From: Pseudomonas triticicola
GTDB lineage: Bacteria > Pseudomonadota > Gammaproteobacteria > Pseudomonadales > Pseudomonadaceae
Assembly: GCF_019145375.1 (NCBI RefSeq)
Contig: NZ_JAHSTX010000001.1
Span: forward strand, 2,021,001-2,085,000
Length of the DNA stretch: 64,000 nt
Direction: 5' to 3'
The notes under the pieces are model-generated. The model was not told where the DNA came from, searched no databases, and saw only the letters and a program-made list of their open reading frames with translations. This document shows positions 43,844 through 52,110 of this stretch, piece after piece (the first letter of the stretch is position 1; each line of letters starts with the position of its first letter). The translations under genes and the position numbers were made by a program.

Positions 43844-44275
43844 TCAAAACAGCACCGGCGCCGCTTCCCTCATGAAGATCTCAACGGTCTTCGGCCCTAT
43901 CCCCTCGAACTCGGACAGGCGCTTCTCCAGCGCCTTACGGTCCGCGCTCGCCGCCACGATGTTACTCACTTTACCGGCGTACTCGCTGTTGAGCTTGTTG
44001 GCCAGCGCGAGCAGTCGCGACGCCGTGCTTTCATCGTAACGAACGTAACGCGCCTGCCCCAGCATCGACACCAATTGACGGTGTGTGCACTGCGCGAGCT
44101 TTTGCGGGGTGTCGTTGTGATGCTGCTCTACTATGACCTGATACGCCTTGGCGGCGATGGCGCCCTGAATCCTTTTGCCCATCAGAAAACTCGCCAGCAG
44201 CCATTTGAACAGGCCGGTTTCGTTGGCATTGTGCAGGTCGATGTTCAAGTCACCGGCGGTGATGATTTCGCTCAC
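43844..44275 (-). CDS. Helix-hairpin-helix (endonuclease III-like) protein
   Basis: The 143-residue protein has a glycosylase-type helical fold and, near its end, the helix-hairpin-helix EFEGIGPKTVEIFMRE. In endonuclease III that hairpin carries the catalytic Lys (here in GPKT). The protein is much shorter than EndoIII (211 aa), lacks the four-Cys iron-sulfur cluster, and no downstream catalytic Asp is evident. It is often annotated as DNA methylase or endonuclease III-like. The GTG at 44275, with GAGG eight bases upstream, is the likely start. It converges on the catalase cluster. Confidence 0.7.
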   Translation of the reverse strand: MSEIITAGDLNIDLHNANETGLFKWLLASFLMGKRIQGAIAAKAYQVIVEQHHNDTPQKLAQCTHRQLVSMLGQARYVRYDESTASRLLALANKLNSEYAGKVSNIVAASADRKALEKRLSEFEGIGPKTVEIFMREAAPVLF

Positions 44276-44435
44276 AAGTCTCACCTCAAGGCGCGCTTCA
44301 ATTACAGATGTTGACCCGGCACGGCTTGGAACGATTCAATCGCGACCGCCTGGCCAAGGCAGTAAATTGAATTCCAGGTGGAAAAGGATGGTCATCTTTC
44401 AAGAGATGAGAGATGACAAGCATAAGGACCTTCAA

Positions 44436-46007
44436 ATGCTCGGTCGTAAGATGCCCAAAACCAAGGGGCATGACGCCGCACAAACCGCTCCCATCAAAGC
44501 TGCCAGCGAGATCGCCGCTTTCCGCCTGACAGTCATCTTCATGCTGACGGTCATTCTGGCGTTTCTCGGCGTGGAAGGATGGCGAACCTGGCGTGACTAT
44601 CATGCGGCCTTCTCGTCGGCGCGTGATTCGGTCACCAACCTCGCGCGGGCAACCGCGCAACATGCCGAAGACGCCATCCGCCAAGTCGATGTGCTGACCG
44701 CCGCCCTGGGCGAGCGCGTCGAAGGTGATGGCTTGCAAAACATTGACGTGCCGCGCATCCACAACTTGCTGGTGCAGCAGGCCAAATTGATGCCGCAGTT
44801 GCATGGACTGTTTATCTACGGCCCGGACGGCAAATGGATCGTCACCGACAAGGAAATGATCCCGGACCCTGCGAACAACGCCGACCGCGACTACTTCCAA
44901 TATCACCGCGCCAACACTGATCGAAACGTGCGTATCGGTGATGTCGTCAAAAGCAAATCCACCGACGACCTGATCATTCCCATTTCCCGCCGCTTGAATA
45001 ACCCGGACGGCTCCTTCGCCGGCGTGCTGCTGGGGACGATCAAGGTCAGTTATTTCGTCGACTATTACGGCGATTTCAAGATCGACGACAAGGGTGCCCT
45101 GGTGCTGGCGCTGCGCAACGGCACCATTCTCGTGCGACGCCCCTTCATCGCTTCAGTAATCGGTCAGAGCCTCGCCGACAGTGAGGTGTTCAAGAACTAC
45201 CTGCCCTTTTCCAGTCAAGGGATCGCCGAGGTCCGAGCCGTCGTCGACGGCACCCAGCGTCTTTACGGTTACAGAGCTTTGAGCACCTATCCGTTGGTGG
45301 TCGAAACCGGCCTTTCCCGCGAATCGATCATTGCGCCGTGGCGCTGGGACCTTATCAAAACCGGTTTCGTGTTGATGTCGGTGATTACCGCGTTCACGAT
45401 CTTCGGATTGATCGTCTTGAGGCAACTGCGTCAACGGATGGTGATGGAAAAGGACTTGCGGCGTGCACATCAGGCCATGAAGGACATGGCCTTGACCGAC
45501 AGCCTGACCGGGCTGGCCAACCGTCGCCGACTGGACACTGCCTTGATTGACGAAATTCGCCTGGCCAGACGCCAGGGTTCGTCGATCTCACTGATCATGA
45601 TCGATGTCGATCACTTCAAGCTCTACAACGACAGCTACGGGCACGCGGCGGGTGACGATTGCCTGAGCGCCGTCGGCCAGGCGATTGCGCAAGCAGTAAA
45701 GCGACCGGGTGATCTTGCCGTGCGTTATGGTGGCGAGGAGTTTTCAGTGCTGCTGCCCAACACCGATATTCGCGGGGCGGCGCTTGTGGCGCAGGAAATT
45801 CTTGAGGCCATTCGATCCTTGCGGATGGAGCACAAAGCCCATCCGCTGGGTCACGTCACCGCCAGCGCAGGTATTGCGGTTGGCAAACCGGCCGAACAAG
45901 AAGTGAGCCCCGCCACTCTTATCGAGTCGGCTGACAAACTGCTTTATGCCGCGAAGCAGAAAGGCAGGGATCGCTACTGTATCGGCGAGGAAGTGCTCGG
46001 CGCCTAG
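44436..46007 (+). CDS. Membrane diguanylate cyclase with Cache-type sensor
   Basis: The 523-residue protein has TM1 near residues 30-50, a periplasmic dCache-like sensor (DAIRQVDVLTAALGERV, LFIYGPDGKWIVTD, RDYFQYHR, IGDVVKS), TM2 near 310-335, and a GGDEF domain from about 355. The active site reads GGEEF in RYGGEEFSVLL, and an R-P-G-D sequence five residues before it fits the inhibitory I-site. MIDVDHFKLYND is the Mg/GTP-binding block. So it should make cyclic di-GMP under product control. The ATG at 44436 has AAGGA seven bases upstream; earlier in-frame ATGs lack spacing. The ligand is unknown. Confidence 0.92.
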   Translation: MLGRKMPKTKGHDAAQTAPIKAASEIAAFRLTVIFMLTVILAFLGVEGWRTWRDYHAAFSSARDSVTNLARATAQHAEDAIRQVDVLTAALGERVEGDGLQNIDVPRIHNLLVQQAKLMPQLHGLFIYGPDGKWIVTDKEMIPDPANNADRDYFQYHRANTDRNVRIGDVVKSKSTDDLIIPISRRLNNPDGSFAGVLLGTIKVSYFVDYYGDFKIDDKGALVLALRNGTILVRRPFIASVIGQSLADSEVFKNYLPFSSQGIAEVRAVVDGTQRLYGYRALSTYPLVVETGLSRESIIAPWRWDLIKTGFVLMSVITAFTIFGLIVLRQLRQRMVMEKDLRRAHQAMKDMALTDSLTGLANRRRLDTALIDEIRLARRQGSSISLIMIDVDHFKLYNDSYGHAAGDDCLSAVGQAIAQAVKRPGDLAVRYGGEEFSVLLPNTDIRGAALVAQEILEAIRSLRMEHKAHPLGHVTASAGIAVGKPAEQEVSPATLIESADKLLYAAKQKGRDRYCIGEEVLGA

Positions 46008-46017
46008 CCACCGTTCC

Positions 46018-47112
46018 TCAACGGGAGCGCAGCATCACGGCAGCGCGAACCCGCTGCACGCCAAACACCGTCATGCGCAGAAATTCCTGGTGACTGACCG
46101 GCAAGTGTTGGCAGTCCAGGCCACGCTTGAGTTTGCTGTGGTCGACATCAGGATCGTGCAAGTAGACGAAGTCCTCGTCGCACCCGGTAATGATGACCCA
46201 ATGCGGCGCTTTCAAGCGGGTGAATCGGTAGCTACTGATCAGCACCAGCGGTTTGTATCCGGCCGCCAACGCAGCGCCGATCTGCAGATAATCACCCAGA
46301 ACCTGCTCGACTTGCGTGGCAGCCAGTTCCTGGGCAAACCCATCCTCGACCAGTTTCATGATCGACTTCTTTTCCGTGCTGCGTACGCCGTGAAGAAAAA
46401 GCGAGCCCGCGTGACTGACCTCAAGGCGCACATCGAAACCGCGCCGCCAGGCCGCCAGTGCAAGGCCCTGAGGACTGCAGCCACCGTGCCCCGCCGTCAT
46501 GAAAATGGTGGTTGCCTCGCGCCACAACTGGATTTCCTCCGCTCGGGTCATGGCACGGTTCGCATCGATGGCGGACATGGCCATCAGCAGGCACGCTGCG
46601 CCGCAGGTGAACTCGGTGGTCTGCTGGTAATACGGCACTTGCCGGGCGGGGGCAGGTGTTTCGCGCAGGATGCGTTTCTCGTAGCGCAACGCCTCGCAGT
46701 GGTCCTCGTAGTAGTCCTCGACGCTGGCAAAGCGCTGATAGCCGTTGGCTTCGTAGAGGCGAATGGCAGCGCTGTTGTCAGCGCGCACCTCCAGACGCAG
46801 CCATGCGCAGTTGCGCGCCAATGCGCAGGCCTGGGCCTGTTCCAGCAGACGCTGGCCAAGCTCATGTCCGCGCCACGCTGGGCTGACCGCAATCGAATAC
46901 AGGCGTCCAAGTGAGGTGCCTCGGTGAAAAAGCACCAGTGCATAACCGCAGAGGATTGCGCCCGAGGTAACGACAATCAACGCGGCGTTCGCTCGACTGA
47001 GCATCCAGCTGAAGTTGCGCTGATTCAACCGGTCGAGGGTAAAACACACCCGCTCCAATTCGACCAGATCGTCGATATCGTCCGTGGATGCAAAGCGAAA
47101 ATCAAAAGACAT
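46018..47112 (-). CDS. GNAT acetyltransferase fused to C39-like peptidase domain
   Basis: The 364-residue protein has a GNAT domain in residues 1-140 (LYSIAVSPAWRGHELGQRLLEQA is the acetyl-CoA block; RLYEANGYQRF follows) and then a C39-like (Peptidase_C39_2) cysteine peptidase domain. Catalytic Cys170 is in EFTCGAACLLMA, His304 in PHWVIITG, and Asp320 in YLHDPD. No signal peptide or ABC-exporter part is present, so it should be cytoplasmic. It is divergent from the RimK-like ligase gene at 47207. The pairing suggests joint work on a peptide or amino-acid conjugate (inference). Confidence 0.88.
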   Translation of the reverse strand: MSFDFRFASTDDIDDLVELERVCFTLDRLNQRNFSWMLSRANAALIVVTSGAILCGYALVLFHRGTSLGRLYSIAVSPAWRGHELGQRLLEQAQACALARNCAWLRLEVRADNSAAIRLYEANGYQRFASVEDYYEDHCEALRYEKRILRETPAPARQVPYYQQTTEFTCGAACLLMAMSAIDANRAMTRAEEIQLWREATTIFMTAGHGGCSPQGLALAAWRRGFDVRLEVSHAGSLFLHGVRSTEKKSIMKLVEDGFAQELAATQVEQVLGDYLQIGAALAAGYKPLVLISSYRFTRLKAPHWVIITGCDEDFVYLHDPDVDHSKLKRGLDCQHLPVSHQEFLRMTVFGVQRVRAAVMLRSR

Positions 47113-47206
47113 GACCGCACCGTAAAGTTTGAGTAACGAACCGGGACAGACCGAAAGGCCCGTGATTTATTGAAGCGGCGTCTTCTTCAACAGGGATTCA
47201 TTACTC

Positions 47207-48787
47207 ATGTCAGCGGTGCAAGCCAACGTGAACGAAGTATTAGACAAAACCGAGCATTCGACAATCTCCCTGAGCGAGGAACCTCCCAGTCTCAAACCCT
47301 CGGGAAGTCGATTGCTCATACTGGTCGAACGCAAGGATGACTGGGCTGATTACCTGCCCAGCGAGAGCCTGATGCTGGCTCAGGATTACCTTGAACACAG
47401 CGATGATTTTCCTCATCGCACCCAGGTCATCAACCTCTGCCGCAATTACAAATACCTCGGTCAGGGCTATTACTGCTCATTGCTCGCCGAGGCGCGTGGG
47501 CACAAGGTTTTTCCCTCGGTGCGCACCGTCAGCGAGCTGGCGCGCAAAGCGCTTTATGGGGTCGGGCTGAATGATCTGCAACGCACCCTGGAGCGGGCGC
47601 TGGCCAACCACCCGTACGGCGAAACCGAGGCCTTCACGCTATCGCTGTACTTCGGCAAGGCCTCGATCGAGCCGCTGCAAGAGATCGGCCGTCAACTGTT
47701 CGAGGCGTTCCCCTGCCCTATCCTGCTGGTGGAATTCCGCCGTGGTGAGAGCTGGCAGATCGCAGGCATCAAAGCCGGTGCACTGCACAAACTTCGCGAC
47801 GAACAGCAGCATATTTTCGCTGATGCACTGGACGCGTTCAATCGCAGAACGTGGCGTCAGCCCGCCTCCAAACGTGTGGCCCGCTACGACCTGGCCATCC
47901 TTCATGATCCTGACGAAGCCCTGCCGCCGTCTAACCCCGAGGCATTGCAGCGCTTCATCGCTGCGGGCGAGCAGCTGGGTATCGATGTCGAATTGATCGA
48001 GAAAAAGGACTACGCGCGTCTCGCCGAATTCGACGCGCTGTTCATCCGCGAAACCACGCGAGTGGATGATCACACCTATCGGTTTGCCAAGAAGGCTGAA
48101 AGCGAAGGCCTTGTGGTGATTGACGATCCGTCGTCGATCCTGCGCTGCACCAACAAGGTCTATCTGGCCGACCTGCTCAAGCGTCGCGGGCTGGGCATGC
48201 CGGCAACGGAAATCCTCTATAAGGATCGTCCGCAGGAACTCGAAAACGCAGGGCGTCGCCTAGGTTTCCCGTTGGTACTGAAAATCCCCGATGGCTGCTT
48301 TTCACGGGGTGTGATCAAGGTCGCCGATGCGCAAGCGCTGGCCACTGCCGCGCAGGAGTTATTCGAACACTCGGTGCTGCTGCTGGCGCAGGAGTACTGC
48401 TACACCGAGTACGACTGGCGCGTCGGCGTGCTCAATGGCGAGGCGCTTTATGCCTGTAGATACTTCATGTCCAAGGGGCATTGGCAGATTTACAACCACA
48501 AGGCGCTGCCCGGCGAGATCAACGGGATGTGCGAGGCGGTGCCCGTCGAGCAAGCCCCGCCCGCAGTCGTGCAACTCGCCGTCCAGACGGCTCGGCTGAT
48601 CGGCGACGGCCTCTACGGCGTCGACCTCAAGCAGGCGGGCGATCGGGTCCTGGTCATCGAAGTGAACGACAACCCCAACCTCGATGCGGGTATCGAAGAC
48701 GCGGTGCTGGGCGACGAACTTTATCGGCGCGTGCTGCAAGCGTTCACGCAAAGGCTCGAGCTCAAACACCGTGGCCAAGCGTGGTGA
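47207..48787 (+). CDS. RimK-like ATP-grasp ligase
   Basis: The 526-residue protein has a family-specific N-terminal half (RLLILVERKDDWADYLPSESL, RNYKYLGQGYYCSLLAEARGHKVFP) and a RimK-type ATP-grasp domain from about 265. That domain contains LVLKIPDGCFSRGVIKV, LLLAQEYCYTEYDWRVGVLNGEALYACRYF, and the Mg ligands in LVIEVNDNPNLDAG. ATP-grasp enzymes of this type join amino acids, often glutamate, to a carboxylate. It is almost twice as long as RimK itself (300 aa). It is 3 bp upstream of a CorA-like gene and divergent from a GNAT-C39 gene. The substrate is unknown. Confidence 0.88.
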   Translation: MSAVQANVNEVLDKTEHSTISLSEEPPSLKPSGSRLLILVERKDDWADYLPSESLMLAQDYLEHSDDFPHRTQVINLCRNYKYLGQGYYCSLLAEARGHKVFPSVRTVSELARKALYGVGLNDLQRTLERALANHPYGETEAFTLSLYFGKASIEPLQEIGRQLFEAFPCPILLVEFRRGESWQIAGIKAGALHKLRDEQQHIFADALDAFNRRTWRQPASKRVARYDLAILHDPDEALPPSNPEALQRFIAAGEQLGIDVELIEKKDYARLAEFDALFIRETTRVDDHTYRFAKKAESEGLVVIDDPSSILRCTNKVYLADLLKRRGLGMPATEILYKDRPQELENAGRRLGFPLVLKIPDGCFSRGVIKVADAQALATAAQELFEHSVLLLAQEYCYTEYDWRVGVLNGEALYACRYFMSKGHWQIYNHKALPGEINGMCEAVPVEQAPPAVVQLAVQTARLIGDGLYGVDLKQAGDRVLVIEVNDNPNLDAGIEDAVLGDELYRRVLQAFTQRLELKHRGQAW

Positions 48788-48790
48788 GCA

Positions 48791-49702
48791 ATGATTGAAG
48801 GCTATTGCATTGATTGCGGCGCCCTGCACAGGACATCGGGGGACCAGGCGACTGTCTGGCTGTGTGTCGCCCCCGACGCAGCCGAGCAACTGGATTTGCA
48901 CAGACGCCTGGGCATTGGCCCACAAGCGATAGAGTCGTCGCTGGACCCTGACGAAGTGGCCCGCATCGAGGTCAAGCCTGATCACCTGTTTATGATCTGG
49001 AAGCGCCCGGAAAGCTTCGACGGGCGCGCATTCAACGTTTCGTCCTTCGGAGTGGTGCTGAGCGAAAAACGCCTGGTGGTCATTTGCGCCAGCAACTCGT
49101 TGCTTTCGGGGCTGGAGCACGATGCGCAAATGACCGGGCCGCTGGACGTGCTGATGGCGTTACTCGCTGAAAGCGTTCATCACTATCTCGGGCATTTGCG
49201 CGTGGTCAAACAGATCGCGCGGGAGATTCAGCAGCAATTCACCCGGGCGATGGACAATCAGCAATTGGCGCAGATGTACAACCTGAGCGAAAGCCTCGTG
49301 TACTACGTCAACGCGATTCAAAGTAACGGAGCGGTGCTGACGCTGCTGCGCAACCACGGTCAGCGTCAGGGCTTCAGCGACGGTCAACTGGCTGCGCTGA
49401 ACGATCTGATCGTGGAAAACGAACAAAGCTTTCAGCAGGCCAGAATTCACGCCAAGGTGTTCGCCAACCTCATCGAATCCCACGGCAATCTTGCCAACAA
49501 CAGCATGAACCGGGCTCTGCGCAAGCTGACGCTGATCAATGTCGTATTCCTTCCCTTGAACCTGATCGCCGGCATCGGTGGCATGTCGGAGTTCAGCATG
49601 ATGACATCCGGCGTTCCGTGGTGGATGTCTTTTCCCGTGCTGATCGCCTGCATGGGCCTCGTGGGCGCGGGGATGGTGCTGGTATTGCGGCGCATGGCCT
49701 GA
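48791..49702 (+). CDS. CorA-like two-TM divalent cation transporter lacking the GMN motif
   Basis: The 303-residue protein has the CorA plan: a soluble alpha/beta N-terminal domain, a long helix (about 125-240), and two C-terminal membrane helices (TLINVVFLPLNLIAGIGGM and PVLIACMGLVGAGMVLVLRR). CorA channels carry G-M-N between the helices; here it reads G-G-M-S-E-F, so the asparagine is Ser. That changes the residue that coordinates hydrated Mg and may alter ion choice or abolish transport. The gene is coupled to the RimK-like gene 3 bp upstream. Two early Cys (YCIDCGAL) are not typical of CorA. Confidence 0.82.
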   Translation: MIEGYCIDCGALHRTSGDQATVWLCVAPDAAEQLDLHRRLGIGPQAIESSLDPDEVARIEVKPDHLFMIWKRPESFDGRAFNVSSFGVVLSEKRLVVICASNSLLSGLEHDAQMTGPLDVLMALLAESVHHYLGHLRVVKQIAREIQQQFTRAMDNQQLAQMYNLSESLVYYVNAIQSNGAVLTLLRNHGQRQGFSDGQLAALNDLIVENEQSFQQARIHAKVFANLIESHGNLANNSMNRALRKLTLINVVFLPLNLIAGIGGMSEFSMMTSGVPWWMSFPVLIACMGLVGAGMVLVLRRMA

Positions 49703-49744
49703 ATTCAGAGCACATTCTACCAACGCCTGCGCCGCATTCGAGCC

Positions 49745-49981
49745 TCAGTTAGTCCGGCTTACCACCCGGATATCCGTAATCCCTACCCGCTCAGCCTGCT
49801 CAAGAATCTGCTCTGGCGTCGAATCCGCCGTGGGCATGACCAGGCTGTTTTCGGCATCGCCCAGATGCAGTTCCAGCAGATGCATCGCCGCGTCGTGCTC
49901 GGCCAGTTGCGCTTCCTTGAGTTCGAGCAGATAAGTACGAGGCTCGCCGTTGAAACGGTATTCGATGTGATAGGTGTACAT
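49745..49981 (-). CDS. Small conserved hypothetical protein
   Basis: The 78-residue soluble protein (YTYHIEYRFNGEPRTYLLEL start, ending ITDIRVVSR) has an alternating beta-alpha-beta look, with a helical middle (AEHDAAMHLLELHLGD). I recognise it only as a conserved Pseudomonas type without known function. It is convergent with the CorA-like gene and divergent from TspO. Confidence 0.65.
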   Translation of the reverse strand: MYTYHIEYRFNGEPRTYLLELKEAQLAEHDAAMHLLELHLGDAENSLVMPTADSTPEQILEQAERVGITDIRVVSRTN

Positions 49982-50144
49982 GATGTCGTCCGCGTCGGTG
50001 GGAAAAGGCAGTGTTTATCCTGACGCGACGGTCAGCTTTTAGTTCAACCTGACTGCCATTTTGCGTTTGCGAACAAACTTTTTGCGCAGCGAAGCGTCCT
50101 CTTCTTAACTCTCCATAACAGCTGATCACAGCTAAGGACTGGCA

Positions 50145-50588
50145 ATGACCTTTTTCATCTTCCTTCTGGCCTGCGCGGCGGCGGCAACCACTGGCGTGAT
50201 GTTCAAACCCGGCCCGTGGTATGAATCGCTGACCAAACCCTCTTTCACCCCGCCCAACTGGGCCTTTCCGGTAGCGTGGACGATCATCTACCTGCTGCTG
50301 GCCTGGGCCGGTTATCGCTTGAGCTTGATCCCCGGCAGCCAAACGGTGCTGGCCTTGTGGGCCGCGCAAATCGCCCTGAACACGCTGTGGACACCGGTGT
50401 TCTTCGGCGCGCATCAGGTGCTGGCGGCGCTGGTGATTCTGGCGGTGCTGTGGGTGGTGGTCGCGGTGATGGTCGTGCTCGCCCTGCAACTGGACGTGGT
50501 CACCGGGCTGATTCTGTTCCCGTATCTGGCGTGGCTGTGCGTCGCGCTGGCGCTGAACTGCTCGATCCTGATGAAGAATCGCCTGTGA
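50145..50588 (+). CDS. tspO: TspO/MBR-family tryptophan-rich membrane protein
   Basis: The 147-residue protein has five hydrophobic segments and the TspO blocks: WYESLTKPSFTPPNWAFPVAWTIIYLLLA, WAAQIALNTLWTPVFFG and PYLAWLCVALALN. Trp, Pro and aromatic positions of the porphyrin/cholesterol-type pocket are present. Bacterial relatives bind or degrade tetrapyrroles. Its stop overlaps the GTG of the following hydrolase gene by 4 bp (50585-50588), indicating coupled translation. Confidence 0.9.
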   Translation: MTFFIFLLACAAAATTGVMFKPGPWYESLTKPSFTPPNWAFPVAWTIIYLLLAWAGYRLSLIPGSQTVLALWAAQIALNTLWTPVFFGAHQVLAALVILAVLWVVVAVMVVLALQLDVVTGLILFPYLAWLCVALALNCSILMKNRL

Positions 50589-51568
50589 GCGACTTCCCAT
50601 GGCCGCAAGACGAGCGCGAGCTGGCGCAGGTTCGCGCGTTTAACAAAAAGCTCGCCTGGATGCCGCGTTTCAAGATTCGCAATCGCCTTACCCCGAGGTT
50701 GATTCAGGCGTTGCTGCGGGCGGGTCAGCTCGGCGGCGACGGCAAGCTGCGCCAGCATGGGCTGAGCGCCGAACGGAAGATCATCGACACGGTGCCCGTG
50801 CGCATCATTCGCCCCAAGGGCAAAGCCAGAGGCGTAGTGCTGGATTTCCATGGTGGCGGCTGGGTGATCGGCAATGCGCAGATGAACGACAACTTCAACA
50901 TCGCCATCGTCAACACCTGCGACGTGGCGGTGGTGTCGGTTGATTATCGGCTGGCCGTGTCGACGCCAATCGAGGGCTTGCTGGAAGACTGTCTGCGCGC
51001 CACTCACGGCATCTTGAACGATGGCGAATTTGCCGGATTGCCCGTAGTCGTCGTCGGTGAATCGGCCGGCGGGCATTTGGCAGCCGCCACCCTGCTCGCG
51101 CTCAAATCTTCGCCGCAACTGCTACAACGGATCTGCGGCGCGCTGCTGTATTACGGCGTCTACGACCTGACCGGCACGCCCAGCGTGCGCAGTGCGCCAG
51201 CCGATACTCTGGTGCTCGACGGCCCCGGCATGGTCGAAGCGTTGCGCCTGCTCACGCCGGACATCAGCGACGAACAACGACGCCAGCCACCGCTGTCGCC
51301 GCTGTATGGTGATTTCAGCGGACTGCCACCAGCGCTGCTGTTTGCCGGCGACCTCGATCCGCTGCTGGATGACACCCGGCTCATCGCCGAGCGCTGGCAG
51401 CACGCGGCGCCGGTGGAGATGTACGTGCTGCCGGAGTGTCCGCATGGCTTCATCCACTTCCCCACCGCCACTGCTGACCATGTGCTGGGTTACAGCCGCA
51501 AATGGATTTCGGCGCGAGTGGCAAGCTACTCGGTGAAATCCGCCGAGATCAGCCCGGCGCTTTCGTAG
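50585..51568 (+). CDS. Alpha/beta hydrolase of hormone-sensitive-lipase type
   Basis: The 327-residue protein has the HSL-family oxyanion motif DFHGGGWVIG near 87, the nucleophile elbow GESAGG near 160 with catalytic Ser, an Asp in AGDLDPLLDD near 258 and a His in CPHGFIHFP near 289. These four mark an esterase of the HSL group. The GTG at 50585 overlaps the tspO stop by 4 bp, so the two are expressed together. The natural ester is unknown. It ends shortly before a strong terminator. Confidence 0.88.
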   Translation: MSDFPWPQDERELAQVRAFNKKLAWMPRFKIRNRLTPRLIQALLRAGQLGGDGKLRQHGLSAERKIIDTVPVRIIRPKGKARGVVLDFHGGGWVIGNAQMNDNFNIAIVNTCDVAVVSVDYRLAVSTPIEGLLEDCLRATHGILNDGEFAGLPVVVVGESAGGHLAAATLLALKSSPQLLQRICGALLYYGVYDLTGTPSVRSAPADTLVLDGPGMVEALRLLTPDISDEQRRQPPLSPLYGDFSGLPPALLFAGDLDPLLDDTRLIAERWQHAAPVEMYVLPECPHGFIHFPTATADHVLGYSRKWISARVASYSVKSAEISPALS

Positions 51569-51610
51569 CTGACGATTGCATGGCGAGCCGTAAAAAACCG
51601 AGACAAACAA

Positions 51611-51637
51611 AAGGCGCCCTCACCGGCGCCTTTTTTG
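51611..51637 (+). terminator. Rho-independent terminator
   Basis: AAGGCGCC-CTCACC-GGCGCCTT followed by a T-run is a perfect 8-bp stem after the hydrolase gene. Confidence 0.88.
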
Positions 51638-51788
51638 TTTGCGCTGAACCCTGCGCGATCGTTCACCCAATGCCGATTGTGGCTCAAACCGTAAACAGTC
51701 TTTACCCAATCCGCGCCTATTTCCCCCGCCAGCCGCCGCATAGAGTTTGTTCCAGCAGCACACTCAACTTCAGCAAAGGAAAATACCC

Positions 51789-52040
51789 ATGAAAGTCTCA
51801 ATGCTCGTCCTCGCACTCTTCGGCTTCAGCTCGGTGGTCATGGCTCAGGACTCGACTACCACGCCTCCCGTCGAGCAATACACCTACGCCAGTCACCTCG
51901 ACGTCGCCAAAATCATCTCGGAAGATCCCGTGCCGGATGTCTGCGCCGTAGTGCCGGTGCACATGACTTATCAGGATTCCCAAGGCAAACAGCACATCCT
52001 GCAATACGAGGTCATGGGCAGCGGCTGCAGCAACGGTTGA
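51789..52040 (+). CDS. Secreted DUF2790-family protein
   Basis: The 83-residue protein has a signal peptide (KVSMLVLALFGFSSVVMA, cleavage before QDSTTT) and a DUF2790 domain: YTYASHLDVAKIISEDP, CAVVPVHMTYQDSQGKQH and LQYEVMGSGCSNG. This is a Pseudomonas family of small periplasmic proteins, some of which respond to metals or stress; the function is unknown. Two Cys may form a disulfide. The ATG at 51789 has AAAGGA upstream. A hairpin follows at 52066. Confidence 0.82.
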   Translation: MKVSMLVLALFGFSSVVMAQDSTTTPPVEQYTYASHLDVAKIISEDPVPDVCAVVPVHMTYQDSQGKQHILQYEVMGSGCSNG

Positions 52041-52065
52041 TCGGGCCAATACCTCGCACACCCAT

Positions 52066-52096
52066 TGCGTCTCAGAGTTGGCTCGCTGAGACGCAA
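52066..52096. terminator. Hairpin between convergent genes
   Basis: TTGCGTCTCAG, a 9-base loop, and CTGAGACGCAA form an 11-bp stem between the DUF2790 gene and the convergent LysR gene. There is no long U-tract, so its terminator role is probable rather than certain. Confidence 0.55.
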
Positions 52097-52110
52097 ATGC
52101 CTTTACCGCT

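Noticed and set aside
43844..44275. Calling the HhH protein a true endonuclease III
   Set aside because: It is too short, has no iron-sulfur Cys cluster, and the downstream catalytic Asp is not evident.
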